Part shown: in pieces, positions 26,261-36,745 of the stretch
How positions within the stretch are numbered: the first letter of the stretch is position 1
Layout of the letters: every line of letters starts with the position of its first letter
From: Lysobacter sp. 5GHs7-4
GTDB lineage: Bacteria; Pseudomonadota; Gammaproteobacteria; Xanthomonadales; Xanthomonadaceae
Direction of reading: 5' to 3'
NCBI RefSeq assembly: GCF_021284765.1
Contig: NZ_CP089924.1
Span: 1,072,001 to 1,136,000 of the forward strand
DNA length: 64,000 bases
Position numbers and translations under genes: made by a program
Notes under the pieces: generated by a model
Databases searched by the model: none
The model's input: only the letters and a program-made list of their open reading frames with translations
Told to the model about the DNA's origin: nothing

Positions 26261-27207
26261 TCGAACGTCTCAAGGTGTTGCCGCATCCGGTGCTGCTGTT
26301 TTTGGGCGTGGCGGGCGTGCTGCTGCTGGCCACGGCGATTTCCGAGTTCCTGCGCTGGCGCGCGCGCGACAAGAACAGCCCGGTGCTGGCCAACTTGACC
26401 GCGCGCATCCGCGCCTGGTGGGTGATGGCGGCGGTGGTGGGGGCGTCGTTCCTGATCGGGCGGATCGGCGTGATCGTGCTGTTCGCGCTGGTGTCGTTGT
26501 TCGCGCTACGCGAGTTCATCACCCTCACGCCGACCCGGCGCAGCGATTACTACGCGCTGGCGGTGGCGTTCTATGCGGCGCTGCCGCTGCAGTACTGGCT
26601 GATCTACACCGATTGGTACGGGCTGTACACGCTGCTGATCCCGGTCTATGCGTTCCTGCTGTTGCCGATCCTGTCCACGGTGGGCGGCGATACCACGCAC
26701 TACCTGGAGCGTGCGGCCAAGGTGCAGTGGGGGCTGATGATCTGCGTGTTCTGCATTTCGCACGTGCCGGCGCTGTTGAATCTGGACATTCCCGGCTACG
26801 AGGGGCGCAATCTGTTGTTGATCGCGTTCCTGGTGATCGTGGTGCAGTCCTCGGACGTGCTGCAGTACGTGTGGGGCAAGTTATGCGGCAAGCGTCTGAT
26901 CGCGCCCAAGCTGTCGCCGTCGAAGACGGTGGAGGGCTTCGTGGGCGGGGTGGCGTCGGCGACGGCGCTGGGGGCGGCGTTGTGGTGGATCACGCCGTTC
27001 ACGCCCTTGCAGGCGGCGGCGTTGGCGTTGGTGATCAATCTGATGGGGTTCTACGGCGGGTTGGTGATGTCGGCGATCAAGCGCGATCGGGGGATCAAGG
27101 ATTGGGGGCACATGATCGAGGGGCATGGGGGGATGCTGGATCGGTTGGATTCGGTGTGTTTCGCGGCGCCGGTGTTTTTCCATCTGATTCGGTATTGGTG
27201 GGTGTAG
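26251..27207 (+). CDS. Phosphatidate cytidylyltransferase, YnbB/CdsA-like
   Basis: An inner-membrane enzyme making CDP-diacylglycerol from phosphatidate and CTP. It has about seven helices and the C-terminal CdsA signature SAIKRDRGIKDWGHMIEGHGGMLDRLDS. The PKLSPSKTVEGFVGG segment is also typical. A GTG start at 26251 (LLIERLKVLPHPVLL) is favoured; another GTG at 26230 would add seven residues. It is the last gene of the cluster and overlaps the acyltransferase. With the CDP-alcohol transferase at 21349 it forms a donor/acceptor pair separate from the housekeeping cdsA, as in E. coli ynbA/ynbB. Confidence 0.92.
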   Translation: MLLIERLKVLPHPVLLFLGVAGVLLLATAISEFLRWRARDKNSPVLANLTARIRAWWVMAAVVGASFLIGRIGVIVLFALVSLFALREFITLTPTRRSDYYALAVAFYAALPLQYWLIYTDWYGLYTLLIPVYAFLLLPILSTVGGDTTHYLERAAKVQWGLMICVFCISHVPALLNLDIPGYEGRNLLLIAFLVIVVQSSDVLQYVWGKLCGKRLIAPKLSPSKTVEGFVGGVASATALGAALWWITPFTPLQAAALALVINLMGFYGGLVMSAIKRDRGIKDWGHMIEGHGGMLDRLDSVCFAAPVFFHLIRYWWV

Positions 27208-27377
27208 CCGGCCGCTTTGCGCGCATTGCGCGCAGGCCGGCTACACGCCCGGCCAAGGATGGCCGGGCCGGACGGTCCGAAGCCAGCGTCTTCTCGCCAT
27301 GGATGGCAGCGAGTGGCGGCCTATGCGTCGTGCAGAACGCGCTCATCCCAAGTGGACAGCCTTTGCAGTTGCTTGCC

Positions 27378-27398
27378 ATCCCCGCGTAAGCGGGGATC
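27378..27398 (+). repeat. Solo CCGCG-TAAG-CGGGG palindrome
   Basis: ATCCCCGCGTAAGCGGGGAT is a perfect hairpin followed by CCAGTGTCTTTA. It is a solo member of the CCCGCGAAAGCGGG extragenic family found tandemly at 27901. Confidence 0.75.
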
Positions 27399-27446
27399 CA
27401 GTGTCTTTAGCACCCTCTTACACGCAAGTTTGGCCTTTGGTTTTTT

Positions 27447-27890
<444 letters not shown>

Positions 27891-27900
27891 TTGCCATAAA

Positions 27901-28243
27901 GCGATAGCTCTTGCTTTTGCCCGTCATTCCCGCGAAAGCGGGAATCCAGTGACTTCAGCGAGCGGCTCGGTTATCGCAGCGGTGTTGCGATAAAGCGGCA
28001 GCTCTGCTTTTGCCCGTCATTACCGCGAATGCGGGCTCCTCCTTACTTCGGCGCAAGCCGAACATCCAGTGACTTCAGCGGGCGGCCCGGTTATCGCAGC
28101 GGTGTTGCGATAAAGCGGCAGATCTGCTTTTGCCCGTCATTACCGCGAATGCGGGCTCCTCCTTACTTCGGCGCAAGCCGAACATCCAGTGACTTCAGCG
28201 AGCGGCTCGGTTCTCGCAGCGTTGTTGCGATAGAGCGGCAGCC
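27901..28243 (+). repeat. Tandem array of a 120-base extragenic repeat, about three units
   Basis: The central units repeat with an exact 120-base period (CTGCTTTTGCCCGTCATTACCGCGAATGCGGGCTC at about 28004 and 28124), each containing CCGCGAATGCGGG, CTTCGGCGCAAGCCGAA, CATCCAGTGACTTCAGCG and GCAGCGGTGTTGCGATAAAGCGGCAG. The first unit is shorter and the last diverges at its 3' end. Together with copy C it occupies the 1.2 kb between the CdsA-like gene and fis; 28244-28440 shows no gene. Confidence 0.85.
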
Positions 28244-28440
28244 CTCGGGCGACAGCAAAGGCAGGCGCAGCTGCTCGCAGCCTTGGGTGGCCGACAGCTG
28301 CTTGTTTTATGGTTACTTCGCGCAATCGCGTCCGTGCGGCCGGTCGTCCGCTTCGTGGATGCGTTCATGGCTAAGGCTGCGCAGAGGCTGCGCGTACTCG
28401 CGATGGGGTGCCGGCGCGGCGCAGGTGCGCCTGGCGGGTA

Positions 28441-28713
28441 TTACTCCAGCCCGTACTCGCGCAGTTTCTTGCGCAGGGTGGCGCGGTGGATGCCTAGCAT
28501 CGAGGCGGCGCGGCTTTGGTTGCCGTCGCAGTGTTGCAGGACTTCGGCGAACAGCGGGATTTCGAGTTCGCGCAGCGCGATCTCGTAGAGGTTCTCGGTG
28601 CCGCTGCCGTTGAGGTCGCCCAGGTAGCGCCGGATCGAGGTCGCCACGTGGTCGCGCAACGGGACGCGCGGTCCGCTGCGGCTGGCTTCGTTGCGATCGG
28701 TTGCGGCGTTCAA
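28441..28713 (-). CDS. fis: DNA-binding transcriptional regulator Fis
   Basis: A nucleoid-associated protein that bends DNA and controls rRNA and growth-phase genes. The 90-residue sequence ends with the Fis helix-turn-helix [30 protein letters not shown]. The N-terminal part ([13 protein letters not shown] ... [19 protein letters not shown]) is the dimerisation helices. The start is a TTG with AGGGG about eight bases upstream; homologues begin at the same place. It is last in a prmA-DUF3426-fis set. In many gammaproteobacteria fis lies next to prmA or dusB; here repeats and the lipid cluster follow it. Confidence 0.95.
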   Translation of the reverse strand: MNAATDRNEASRSGPRVPLRDHVATSIRRYLGDLNGSGTENLYEIALRELEIPLFAEVLQHCDGNQSRAASMLGIHRATLRKKLREYGLE

Positions 28714-28834
28714 GCGGTTCCCCTGGTGCAGTGTCGTCCCGCCGGGCGGGTGCCTGGCGCAGAGCGCGGCGGACGGGCGGGAGGGGGAGTCTAGCGCGCG
28801 GGCGTCGCGGGGGACAACGCGACCGTCGCAGTTT

Positions 28835-29830
28835 TTATTGGAAGTCGAAGGTGAATGCGACGATCCGGGGCGCCGGCTCGACCACGTCCAACTGCACCGT
28901 CGCGCTCTGCCCGGGGGCGAGTTCGTCGGTGGGCTTGTGGCCGCGGCGGTAGTCGGCGGGAGCGAATGCGCGCTGGCCGACGTCCCGGCCGTCGACGTCG
29001 GACAAGGTCAGCAGCAAGGTCGGCCAACGCTGGGGCCAGCGTGCGTCGTTGCGGAAGCTGGCGTTGACGCGCAGCACGCCCGGCGCGCCGGGGCTGGGGC
29101 GTACGTTGCGGCCCAGCATGCTGTAGGCCGTGGGCTCGTGCCACGGCGGCAGGCTGCAGCGCAGCACGCCGCACAGCGCGCTCACCAGCGGGCGCCAGCG
29201 GGCGTCGGCGGCCAGTTCCTGGCGCTGGGCCAGCACCAGTTGCAGGGCGAGTGCGAGTACCAGTACGACGATCGCGGCGATCGCGCGCCAATCGCGGCGC
29301 GGCGGCGGCGCGGTGGCGGTGCCGCGTACGAAGCTGGGGGCGTCGCGCTTGACGCGTGCGGCGCGGGCGCTGCGCGCCGGACGGGTGCGTGTGTCCGGCA
29401 GTGCGGACGCGGCCACCGCTTCTTCCAGGGTCGGCACCGCGGCGGCGACGGCTGTCGCTTCGGCCGTAACAGAATCGGCCGTAACAGAATCGGTCGTGTC
29501 GGAATCGGCCACGTCGGCAGCATCGGTGTCGGCGGACGCGCCGTCGGCAGGCGCATCGCTAGGGAGGCCGCTGTCGACAGGCGCATCGCCGGTCGCCGCC
29601 GTCGCCGCTTCACCGGTGGAGGCCGCGGGTTCGGCCTCGCTCGCTGACGGCGCTTGGGCGTTTTCGTCCGGCACTTCGGCAGCCGCCGTGGACGCGGCGT
29701 CGGCCTGCAACTCGCGCTCGCAACGCGGACAGCGTTGCGGCGCCACGCGCGCGCCGCTACCGCCGGCGGGCAGGATCAGCGCGACCAGGAATCCACAATG
29801 GGGGCAGGCGACGAACATCGTCGTATTCAA
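28835..29830 (-). CDS. Zinc-ribbon and DUF3426 domain membrane protein
   Basis: A 331-residue protein. The N-terminus has a zinc ribbon (CPHCG ... CPRCE), followed by a long acidic Ala/Asp/Thr/Ser-rich linker (about 45-140) with short internal repeats ([14 protein letters not shown]). A basic patch leads into a transmembrane helix (about residues 183-202, [19 protein letters not shown]), and a periplasmic DUF3426 domain follows ([36 protein letters not shown] ... FTFDFQ). The second in-frame ATG at 29818 (MFVACPHCG) is an equally good start. It sits between prmA and fis, its usual position. Function is unknown. Confidence 0.88.
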   Translation of the reverse strand: MNTTMFVACPHCGFLVALILPAGGSGARVAPQRCPRCERELQADAASTAAAEVPDENAQAPSASEAEPAASTGEAATAATGDAPVDSGLPSDAPADGASADTDAADVADSDTTDSVTADSVTAEATAVAAAVPTLEEAVAASALPDTRTRPARSARAARVKRDAPSFVRGTATAPPPRRDWRAIAAIVVLVLALALQLVLAQRQELAADARWRPLVSALCGVLRCSLPPWHEPTAYSMLGRNVRPSPGAPGVLRVNASFRNDARWPQRWPTLLLTLSDVDGRDVGQRAFAPADYRRGHKPTDELAPGQSATVQLDVVEPAPRIVAFTFDFQ

Positions 29831-29863
29831 GCATGCCGACTTCCTTGCTGTCCGCCCCCCGGG

Positions 29864-30784
29864 TCAACGGCGGCGCGTGCCCGTGACGCGCATCCAGTCT
29901 TCGAGGCGGTCGGCGCGCAGGTCCTCGAACGCCTCCGCGTAGCGCGCCAGCACCTCGTCTTCCTGGCCGGCGAGGATGCCGGACAGGGCGATGCGCCCGC
30001 CCGGCGCGACGCGCGCGGCCAGGGTGTCGGCCAGCGCGATCAGCGCCGAGGCGAGGATGTTGGCGACCACGATGGGATAGGTCGCGGCCGGTTCGTCCTG
30101 CGGCAGGTGCACCTGCATGCGCGCGGCGACGCCGTTGCGCTCGGCGTTGTCGGCGGTGGCGATCAGGGCCTGCGGGTCGTTGTCGACGCCGACCGCGTGC
30201 GCGGCGCCGAGCTTGAGCGCGGCCAGCGCGAGGATGCCGGAGCCGCAGCCGAAGTCGAGCACGCGCGCGCCGCCCAGGCTGCCGTCGGCGGCCAGGCCGT
30301 CCAACCACTGCAGGCACAGCGCGGTGGTCGGATGGGTGCCGGAGCCGAAGGCCAGGCCGGGGTCGAGGCGGATCACCGCGGCGTCGGGCGCGTCGGCGCC
30401 GTCGGGCAGGTCGTGGTTCCAGGGCACGATCCAGGTTCGCGTGCCGAACTGCAGCGGCACGTACTGGTCCATCCAGGCGCGTTCCCAGTCCTGGTCCTGC
30501 ACGGCGCGGAAGCGTGCCTGGGTCCAGTCCAGGCCGGCGTCGAAGGACTCCAGCGCGGCCAGCAGCACCAGCGCGTCGGTGTCGTGCGGGAACAGCGCGC
30601 TGAGCACGATCTCGTCCCACAGCGGCGTCTCGCCGACGCCAGGTTCGAGGATGGCGTGCTCGTCGTCGGTATCGGCGTCGGCGTCCAGCATGGTCACCGC
30701 CAGGGCGCCGACATCGTCCAGCGCGGTTTCGTAGCGCGGTTGCTCGGATTCGCGGCAGCGCAGGGTCAGTTCGAGGAAGGGCAT
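29864..30784 (-). CDS. prmA: Ribosomal protein L11 methyltransferase
   Basis: Trimethylates ribosomal protein L11 using S-adenosylmethionine. The 306 residues start [10 protein letters not shown], with a ferredoxin-like L11-recognition domain ([22 protein letters not shown]) and a methyltransferase domain with [22 protein letters not shown] and motif [20 protein letters not shown], plus [17 protein letters not shown] 30784 is chosen over 30844 because the 20 extra residues have no family counterpart. It leads the prmA-DUF3426-fis set. Confidence 0.95.
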   Translation of the reverse strand: MPFLELTLRCRESEQPRYETALDDVGALAVTMLDADADTDDEHAILEPGVGETPLWDEIVLSALFPHDTDALVLLAALESFDAGLDWTQARFRAVQDQDWERAWMDQYVPLQFGTRTWIVPWNHDLPDGADAPDAAVIRLDPGLAFGSGTHPTTALCLQWLDGLAADGSLGGARVLDFGCGSGILALAALKLGAAHAVGVDNDPQALIATADNAERNGVAARMQVHLPQDEPAATYPIVVANILASALIALADTLAARVAPGGRIALSGILAGQEDEVLARYAEAFEDLRADRLEDWMRVTGTRRR

Positions 30785-31025
30785 CGCGGTCGCAGCGGCG
30801 GTCGGGCCGGCATTATCCCACCCCGGCGGCGATTCCGGCCTCACCGGGCCCCGTATCGGCCGTTCGTGCCCTGTACGGCGCCTTCGGCCGGGCGGTTCGG
30901 CGCCGGCTGGCGGCTTGCTTTACTATTCGTGCCATCAGGGCGTATCCCGGCTTCCGCGCGCAGCGGTGCGGCGAGGAAGGGCGGCCCGTGCGAACCCGTC
31001 TACAGGCGGCCGATACCAGGACCGA

Positions 31026-32036
31026 ATGTCCGATTTGCTGACATCCGAACTCGACAAGCACGCGTCGCCCGCGGCCAGAGCCGGTGGGTTCGCCGCGGGC
31101 CGGCCGGTGCTGCTGGTCGCCGCGATGGCGATGCTGGTCGGCGGCGTGCTGTACGCGCGTCGCGGCGCGATCGCGCCGGAGTCGGCGTTGCCGGACGCGA
31201 CGACGTCGGTGGCCGACAGCGGCAGCGCAGTCGCCTCGACGCGCGCCGCGCCGCACGGCGCCAGTGATGCCGCGCCGGCGATCGCGCGTGCGCTGACGCC
31301 GGCCCAGCGCCTGCGCGAACGTTTCGAGCACAGCGACGACCTCTACGGCTACGCCCAGGAGCTGGGCCCGGCCGTGCGCGCGGGCGAACCCGACGCGACC
31401 TGGATGTACAGCCGCGTGATGGACTACTGCGCCAGCTATGCCGCGTCGCCCGCCGATTACGGCCGCGACACCCAGGCCATCGCCGGCATGAACCTGCAGA
31501 CCTCGGCGGCCATGGTCGCGGCGCGCAACCGCGTCGGCCAGCGCTGCGCGCGTTTCACGCCGTCCGACGATCTGTCCTACGCCAACATCGTGGCCACCCG
31601 CATCCGCGCGGCCAAGGCCGGCAGCCTGCCCGCGGAAGCGTCGCTGTTGGGCATGGATCAGCCGCTGCAGGCCGATGCCGATTACGTGCGCGACCTGGTC
31701 GACCGGGTGCGCAACTCGCTGGACCCGGACGCCTTCTTCGCGATCTCGCCGAAGATGGGCATCGCCTCCAGCGGTCGCCGCAACTTTTTCGGACCGGTCG
31801 CCGGCACCCAGTTCTCGGAACTGGCCTGGCAGCTGGCCGCTTGCAGACTGGGGTTGGATTGCAGCCCCAACAGCGTGCTGATGACGACTTATTGCGCCAA
31901 CGGAGGTATCTGCTCGCAGGATCCCGACCAGGACTTCAACGATTTCGTTTTCGACGCGGCCGTGCCGCGCCAGGGAACCGAAGTGATGAACGACATGGTC
32001 AACGGTCTTGTCGGCGGAACGAGGATAACCAAATGA
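31026..32036 (+). CDS. Membrane-anchored periplasmic protein, unknown
   Basis: A 336-residue protein with a cytoplasmic N-terminus of about 20 residues, one signal-anchor helix (about 27-45, PVLLVAAMAMLVGGVLYA) and a large periplasmic part. That part contains six cysteines (SRVMDYCASYAA, NRVGQRCARF, ACRLGLDCSPNS, TTYCANGGICSQD), suggesting three disulfides. AGGA lies four to five bases before ATG 31026. It overlaps the next gene by four bases (ATGA), so they form a two-gene operon between prmA (divergent) and a convergent lipoprotein gene. I do not recognise the family. Confidence 0.8.
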   Translation: MSDLLTSELDKHASPAARAGGFAAGRPVLLVAAMAMLVGGVLYARRGAIAPESALPDATTSVADSGSAVASTRAAPHGASDAAPAIARALTPAQRLRERFEHSDDLYGYAQELGPAVRAGEPDATWMYSRVMDYCASYAASPADYGRDTQAIAGMNLQTSAAMVAARNRVGQRCARFTPSDDLSYANIVATRIRAAKAGSLPAEASLLGMDQPLQADADYVRDLVDRVRNSLDPDAFFAISPKMGIASSGRRNFFGPVAGTQFSELAWQLAACRLGLDCSPNSVLMTTYCANGGICSQDPDQDFNDFVFDAAVPRQGTEVMNDMVNGLVGGTRITK

Positions 32037-32461
32037 AAGACAAGCGCTTCGTGCACAAGGCCAAACTGCTGTTCTGGGTGCTGCTGTTCGCCGCCTATTC
32101 GGTGGGGGCGGCCGGCGTGGTGATCGACGTGCTCGCCGACGACTACAGCGAGCTGTCGCAGGTCGCGGTGACCACCGTGCATTCGCCGGAACAGACCCGC
32201 CGCGCCAGTTCGGCGCAGATCGCGGCGATGTACCGCGCGCAGAGCGGCACGCCGTTCTCGTCGTTGCCGCCGGGCAGCACCTTCAAGGTGGTGTGGCCCG
32301 ACGGTTCCAGCGAGTACGTGATGATCGTCAGCCCGGCGTCCAGCCTGGGCGCGCAGCCGATCCAGGGCACGCAGTCGCGCGTGCAGGGCGGCATGACGGT
32401 GCCGGCGCCGGATCTGGGCATGGGCACGGTCGACGTGACGGCGCCGCGCCACCTCGACTGA
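32033..32461 (+). CDS. Small exported protein, unknown
   Basis: A 142-residue protein with a basic N-terminus and a hydrophobic segment (residues 11-31, LLFWVLLFAAYSVGAAGVVID) that is a signal peptide or anchor. A mature part follows with FKVVWPDGSSEYVMIVSPASSLGAQPIQGTQSRVQ, a small beta-like domain, and a proline-rich tail. It starts inside the stop codon of the upstream cysteine-rich protein, with GAGGA about eight bases before ATG, so the two are probably translated together and may work as partners in the envelope. Family not recognised. Confidence 0.78.
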   Translation: MKDKRFVHKAKLLFWVLLFAAYSVGAAGVVIDVLADDYSELSQVAVTTVHSPEQTRRASSAQIAAMYRAQSGTPFSSLPPGSTFKVVWPDGSSEYVMIVSPASSLGAQPIQGTQSRVQGGMTVPAPDLGMGTVDVTAPRHLD

Positions 32462-32539
32462 GGCGCGCAAGCCCGGGCGCGACGCCGTCGCGCAGTGCAC
32501 CGCCGGAAGCGTTCGGCGCGCGCCGTTGAGCAGATACGA

Positions 32540-32561
32540 CTAGGGCCGCGAATGCGGCCCT
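32540..32561. terminator. Hairpin between convergent genes (possible bidirectional terminator)
   Basis: CTAGGGCCGC / GCGGCCCTAG arms with a GAAT loop lie between the convergent genes ending at 32461 and 32623. No T run follows on either strand, so termination is uncertain. Confidence 0.5.
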
Positions 32562-32622
32562 AGTGCCGTCCGGAGCCGGCGAAACGGTGGGCCGTCGCGC
32601 CGGTTCCCGCGCTCCGCCGCGC

Positions 32623-33330
32623 TCAGCCGCCGACCAGCTGCACCGCGTCGACGTAGCTGTAGCCGTTCTCTACGTTGTTGGCGAAGGTCAGCTTGACGCT
32701 CTTGGCCTGGTAGGCCGTCGGCTCGAACTTGCGCACGATCCAGGTGCGGCCGCCGCGCTCGTCGCGCTTGGTATCGCTCAGGCCGCTCCAGACCGTGTGC
32801 GCCTGGCCGGCGCTGTCGATCAGTTCGATCTTGGTGATGCCCTTGGCGCCGTTGCCGTTTTCCAGGGCGACGCGCACTTCGCTGGCGCTGACCGGCTTGT
32901 CGTAGCTCAGCTCGATCCAGTCGAAACCGACGCTCTGGTTGTTGTTGCTCCAGGAGTCGTCGTTGGCCGGGCCGGTGGCGTGGAAGGGCGAGTACGACTC
33001 GTGCGCGCTGGAGTCCTTGCCGTTGGCCGAGCCGTAGGAGGTGCTGGCCTTGGCCGCGCTCGCCCACTGGCCCTTGGGGTCGTTGAGGTAGCCGTCTTCC
33101 ATGGTCGCGAAGTCGAGCTTGGCCTGCGCCTTCGCGCGCTCTTCGTCCTCGGCGCTGGGCTCGGCCGGGGCGGCGGCGGGCGCGGGTGCGGCGGCTTCGG
33201 GGGCCGGAGTGGCGGCGCCGGCGGCCGCCGGTGCCGGTTCGGCCGCGGGGGCGGCGTCGTCGGCGGCTTTCTTGCAGGCGCTCAGCGACAGGATCGCTGC
33301 GGCGGTCAGTACGAAAATTCCGTGTTTCAT
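32623..33330 (-). CDS. Lipoprotein with a discoidin/galactose-binding-like domain
   Basis: A 235-residue envelope lipoprotein. Residues 1-19 are a lipoprotein signal peptide with lipobox LSAC, followed by a long Ala/Pro/Glu linker (to about residue 65). The C-terminal part resembles a discoidin-type beta-sandwich (NQSVGFDWIELSYDKPVSASEVRVALENGNGAKGITKIELIDSAGQ ... YSYVDAVQLVGG). Such domains bind carbohydrate or membrane surfaces. ATG 33330 is used; 33339 would add MPR. It lies between accC and a divergent pair, with no obvious partner. The ligand is unknown. Confidence 0.8.
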   Translation of the reverse strand: MKHGIFVLTAAAILSLSACKKAADDAAPAAEPAPAAAGAATPAPEAAAPAPAAAPAEPSAEDEERAKAQAKLDFATMEDGYLNDPKGQWASAAKASTSYGSANGKDSSAHESYSPFHATGPANDDSWSNNNQSVGFDWIELSYDKPVSASEVRVALENGNGAKGITKIELIDSAGQAHTVWSGLSDTKRDERGGRTWIVRKFEPTAYQAKSVKLTFANNVENGYSYVDAVQLVGG

Positions 33331-33544
33331 ACGGGGCATACCTGATTGGGGTTGGGGACCGCGCGCGCGGACGGGCTCGTGCGGCGGGCGGGCGCGGCAA
33401 AGAGTACGCAAAAAAACCACGCTGGAGCAGGCGATGCGACGGACGCGGCCCACGGTGGGGCGGGCGGCGCTTCTACGGCGCCCGGCCACGAAAAAGGCGG
33501 CGCCGGTCGCCCGACGCCGCCTGCGGGATTCGCCGCCGCCGCGA

Positions 33545-34912
<1,368 letters not shown>

Positions 34913-34922
34913 GGAGGTCGCC

Positions 34923-35399
34923 TCAGCCGATCACGAACAAGGGCTGGTCGAACTCGATCGGCTGGCCGCTCTCGGCCATCACCTTGAGCACGGTGCCGGA
35001 CACGTCGGCTTCGATCGGGTTGAACATCTTCATCGCTTCGATGATGCCCAGGGTCTCGCCGGCCTTGACCGCCTGGCCGACGCTGACGAAGGCCGGCTTG
35101 TCGGGCGAGGGCGAGGCGTAGAAGGTGCCGACCATCGGCGCGCGCACGACGTGGCCGTCGGGCAGGTCGCTGGGCTTGGCGCTGCCGCCGGTGGCGGCCT
35201 CGGTGGGCGAGTGCATCGGCATGGCCTGCGCGGGGCGCTCGGCCACCGGCGCGGCCTGCATCATCGGCGCCGCCACGGCGTAGCCGCCCTTGGGCGTGCG
35301 CGCCAGGCGCACCGATTCCTCGCCCTCCTTGATCTCGATCTCGGCGAGGTTGGATTCCTCGAGCAGGTCGATGAGTTTCTTGATTTTGCGCAGGTCCAT
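34923..35399 (-). CDS. accB: Biotin carboxyl carrier protein of acetyl-CoA carboxylase
   Basis: Carries the biotin that shuttles carboxyl groups to the carboxyltransferase. The 158 residues have the N-terminal [33 protein letters not shown] segment, a Pro/Ala-rich linker, and the biotinyl domain with [16 protein letters not shown] and the biotinylation motif EAMKMFN (modified Lys), ending FDQPLFVIG. It lies between aroQ (42-base gap) and accC (10-base gap), the standard order. Confidence 0.98.
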   Translation of the reverse strand: MDLRKIKKLIDLLEESNLAEIEIKEGEESVRLARTPKGGYAVAAPMMQAAPVAERPAQAMPMHSPTEAATGGSAKPSDLPDGHVVRAPMVGTFYASPSPDKPAFVSVGQAVKAGETLGIIEAMKMFNPIEADVSGTVLKVMAESGQPIEFDQPLFVIG

Positions 35400-35441
35400 G
35401 GACGGGCCTCAGGTAGTGCCCCGGACGGCGGGGCGATGGTT

Positions 35442-35888
35442 TCAGGATTGGGGTGCGAGCCGCCGCAGCGCGGCGTCCAGCGCGTAGCGGTAGCTGTCGG
35501 CGCCGAACCCGCAGATCACGCCCAGCGCCAGGTCGCTGAAATAGCTGGTGCGGCGGAAGTCTTCGCGGGTGTGCGGGTTGGACAGGTGGATCTCGATGAA
35601 AGGGATCGCGACCGCCGCCAGTGCGTCGCGCAGGGCCACGCTGGTGTGGGTGAACGCGGCCGGGTTGATCAGGATCAGGGCGGTGCCGTCCTCGCGCGCG
35701 GCCTGCACGCGGTCGACCAGGACGTGCTCGGCGTTGGACTGCAGGCTCTCGCAGTCGTGGCCGTCGGCCTGGGCGCGGGCGCGCAGGTCGGCGTCGATCT
35801 GCGCCAGCGTGGTGCGGCCGTAGACCTCCGGCTCGCGCGTGCCGAGCAGGTTGAGGTTGGGGCCGTGCAGGACCAGGAGCTTCGCCAT
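35442..35888 (-). CDS. aroQ: Type II 3-dehydroquinate dehydratase
   Basis: Third step of the shikimate pathway: dehydrates 3-dehydroquinate to 3-dehydroshikimate as a dodecamer. The 148-residue sequence has [21 protein letters not shown] (with the catalytic Tyr of the lid loop), [33 protein letters not shown] and [32 protein letters not shown] (catalytic His). It heads aroQ-accB-accC. The 254 bases upstream, up to the tlpA stop codon, include an AT-rich stretch at about 35960-36020 suited to a promoter. Confidence 0.97.
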   Translation of the reverse strand: MAKLLVLHGPNLNLLGTREPEVYGRTTLAQIDADLRARAQADGHDCESLQSNAEHVLVDRVQAAREDGTALILINPAAFTHTSVALRDALAAVAIPFIEIHLSNPHTREDFRRTSYFSDLALGVICGFGADSYRYALDAALRRLAPQS

Positions 35889-36142
35889 CGGGACCGGACG
35901 GAGGCCTTCAAAGGGCGGCAGTGTGCGTGAAGGCCGGTGTCATGTCCAGACGTTCGCCGCTAAATCGGCGAAGTTGTTACGATTTAAGCGGTTGTTTGAG
36001 TGGCGGCTCTAAATTTTGCGGCCTCCGGGGCACGTTGTCGGCGCGATCGCCGACGATGGCGCGGGCAGGCGGGGCGTTCACGCTCGCGGTGCGCCTGCGT
36101 GCATCCAGATGTACCACGGAGGGGCGGCCCAGGGTGGCCGGC

Positions 36143-36745
36143 TCAGTGCGCCGAACGCACCCATTCCTCGAGTTCGCCGGGCTCGAACGGGCCGATCTTC
36201 TGCTTCAGCAGCCGGCCCTGCGCCGAGACCAGGGCGGTGTAGGGCAGCACGCCCTTGGGGTTGCCCAGCTGCACGCCGGCATCGCGCGGGCCGGGGCGTT
36301 CCAGCAGGATCGGGTAGCGCACCGGCACGCGCTGCAGGAAGGCCTGCACCGCATCGGCGTCGTCCAGCGCGATCCCGACCACTTGCGTGCCGGTCGCGCC
36401 TTGGCTGGCGGCGTAGCGGTCCAGCTCCGGCATTTCCTTGATGCAGGGCCCGCACCAGCTGGCCCACAGGTTGATCAGCACCGGCCGGCCCGGATAGGCC
36501 GAGGGCAGGCGCAGCGGCTTGCCGTCCAGCGCCGGCAGCTCGATCACCGGCACCGGCGCGCCGCGGGAGGCGACCACCAGGCCCGGCGGCGGCGCGGGCG
36601 CGGTCGCGGCGATCGCGTCCTGCAGCACGCGCTGGCCGGCTTCGGTGCGCAGCAGCGGACCGGGGCCGTTGAGCCAGATCCCGAGGCCAGCGCCGAGCAC
36701 GCCGGCGATGCCGGCCACCAGCAGCACTTTCGCAGTCGAGCCCAT
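36143..36745 (-). CDS. TlpA/ResA-like thioredoxin-fold disulfide reductase
   Basis: A 200-residue envelope thioredoxin anchored by an N-terminal helix (about 5-26, AKVLLVAGIAGVLGAGLGIWL). The redoxin fold has the active site WASWCGPCIKEMPEL and the cis-Pro segment NPKGVLPYTALVSAQGRLL. It probably receives electrons from the DsbD encoded just upstream: its ATG overlaps the dsbD TGA by one base (TGATG). Family members reduce apocytochrome c or protect single cysteines. No cytochrome-maturation gene is nearby, so the target is unknown. Confidence 0.92.
   Translation of the reverse strand: MGSTAKVLLVAGIAGVLGAGLGIWLNGPGPLLRTEAGQRVLQDAIAATAPAPPPGLVVASRGAPVPVIELPALDGKPLRLPSAYPGRPVLINLWASWCGPCIKEMPELDRYAASQGATGTQVVGIALDDADAVQAFLQRVPVRYPILLERPGPRDAGVQLGNPKGVLPYTALVSAQGRLLKQKIGPFEPGELEEWVRSAH

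Noticed and set aside
27901..28243. Regular direct repeats that could suggest a CRISPR array
   Set aside because: The period is 120 bases with nearly identical sequence throughout, no unique spacers, only about three units and no cas genes.
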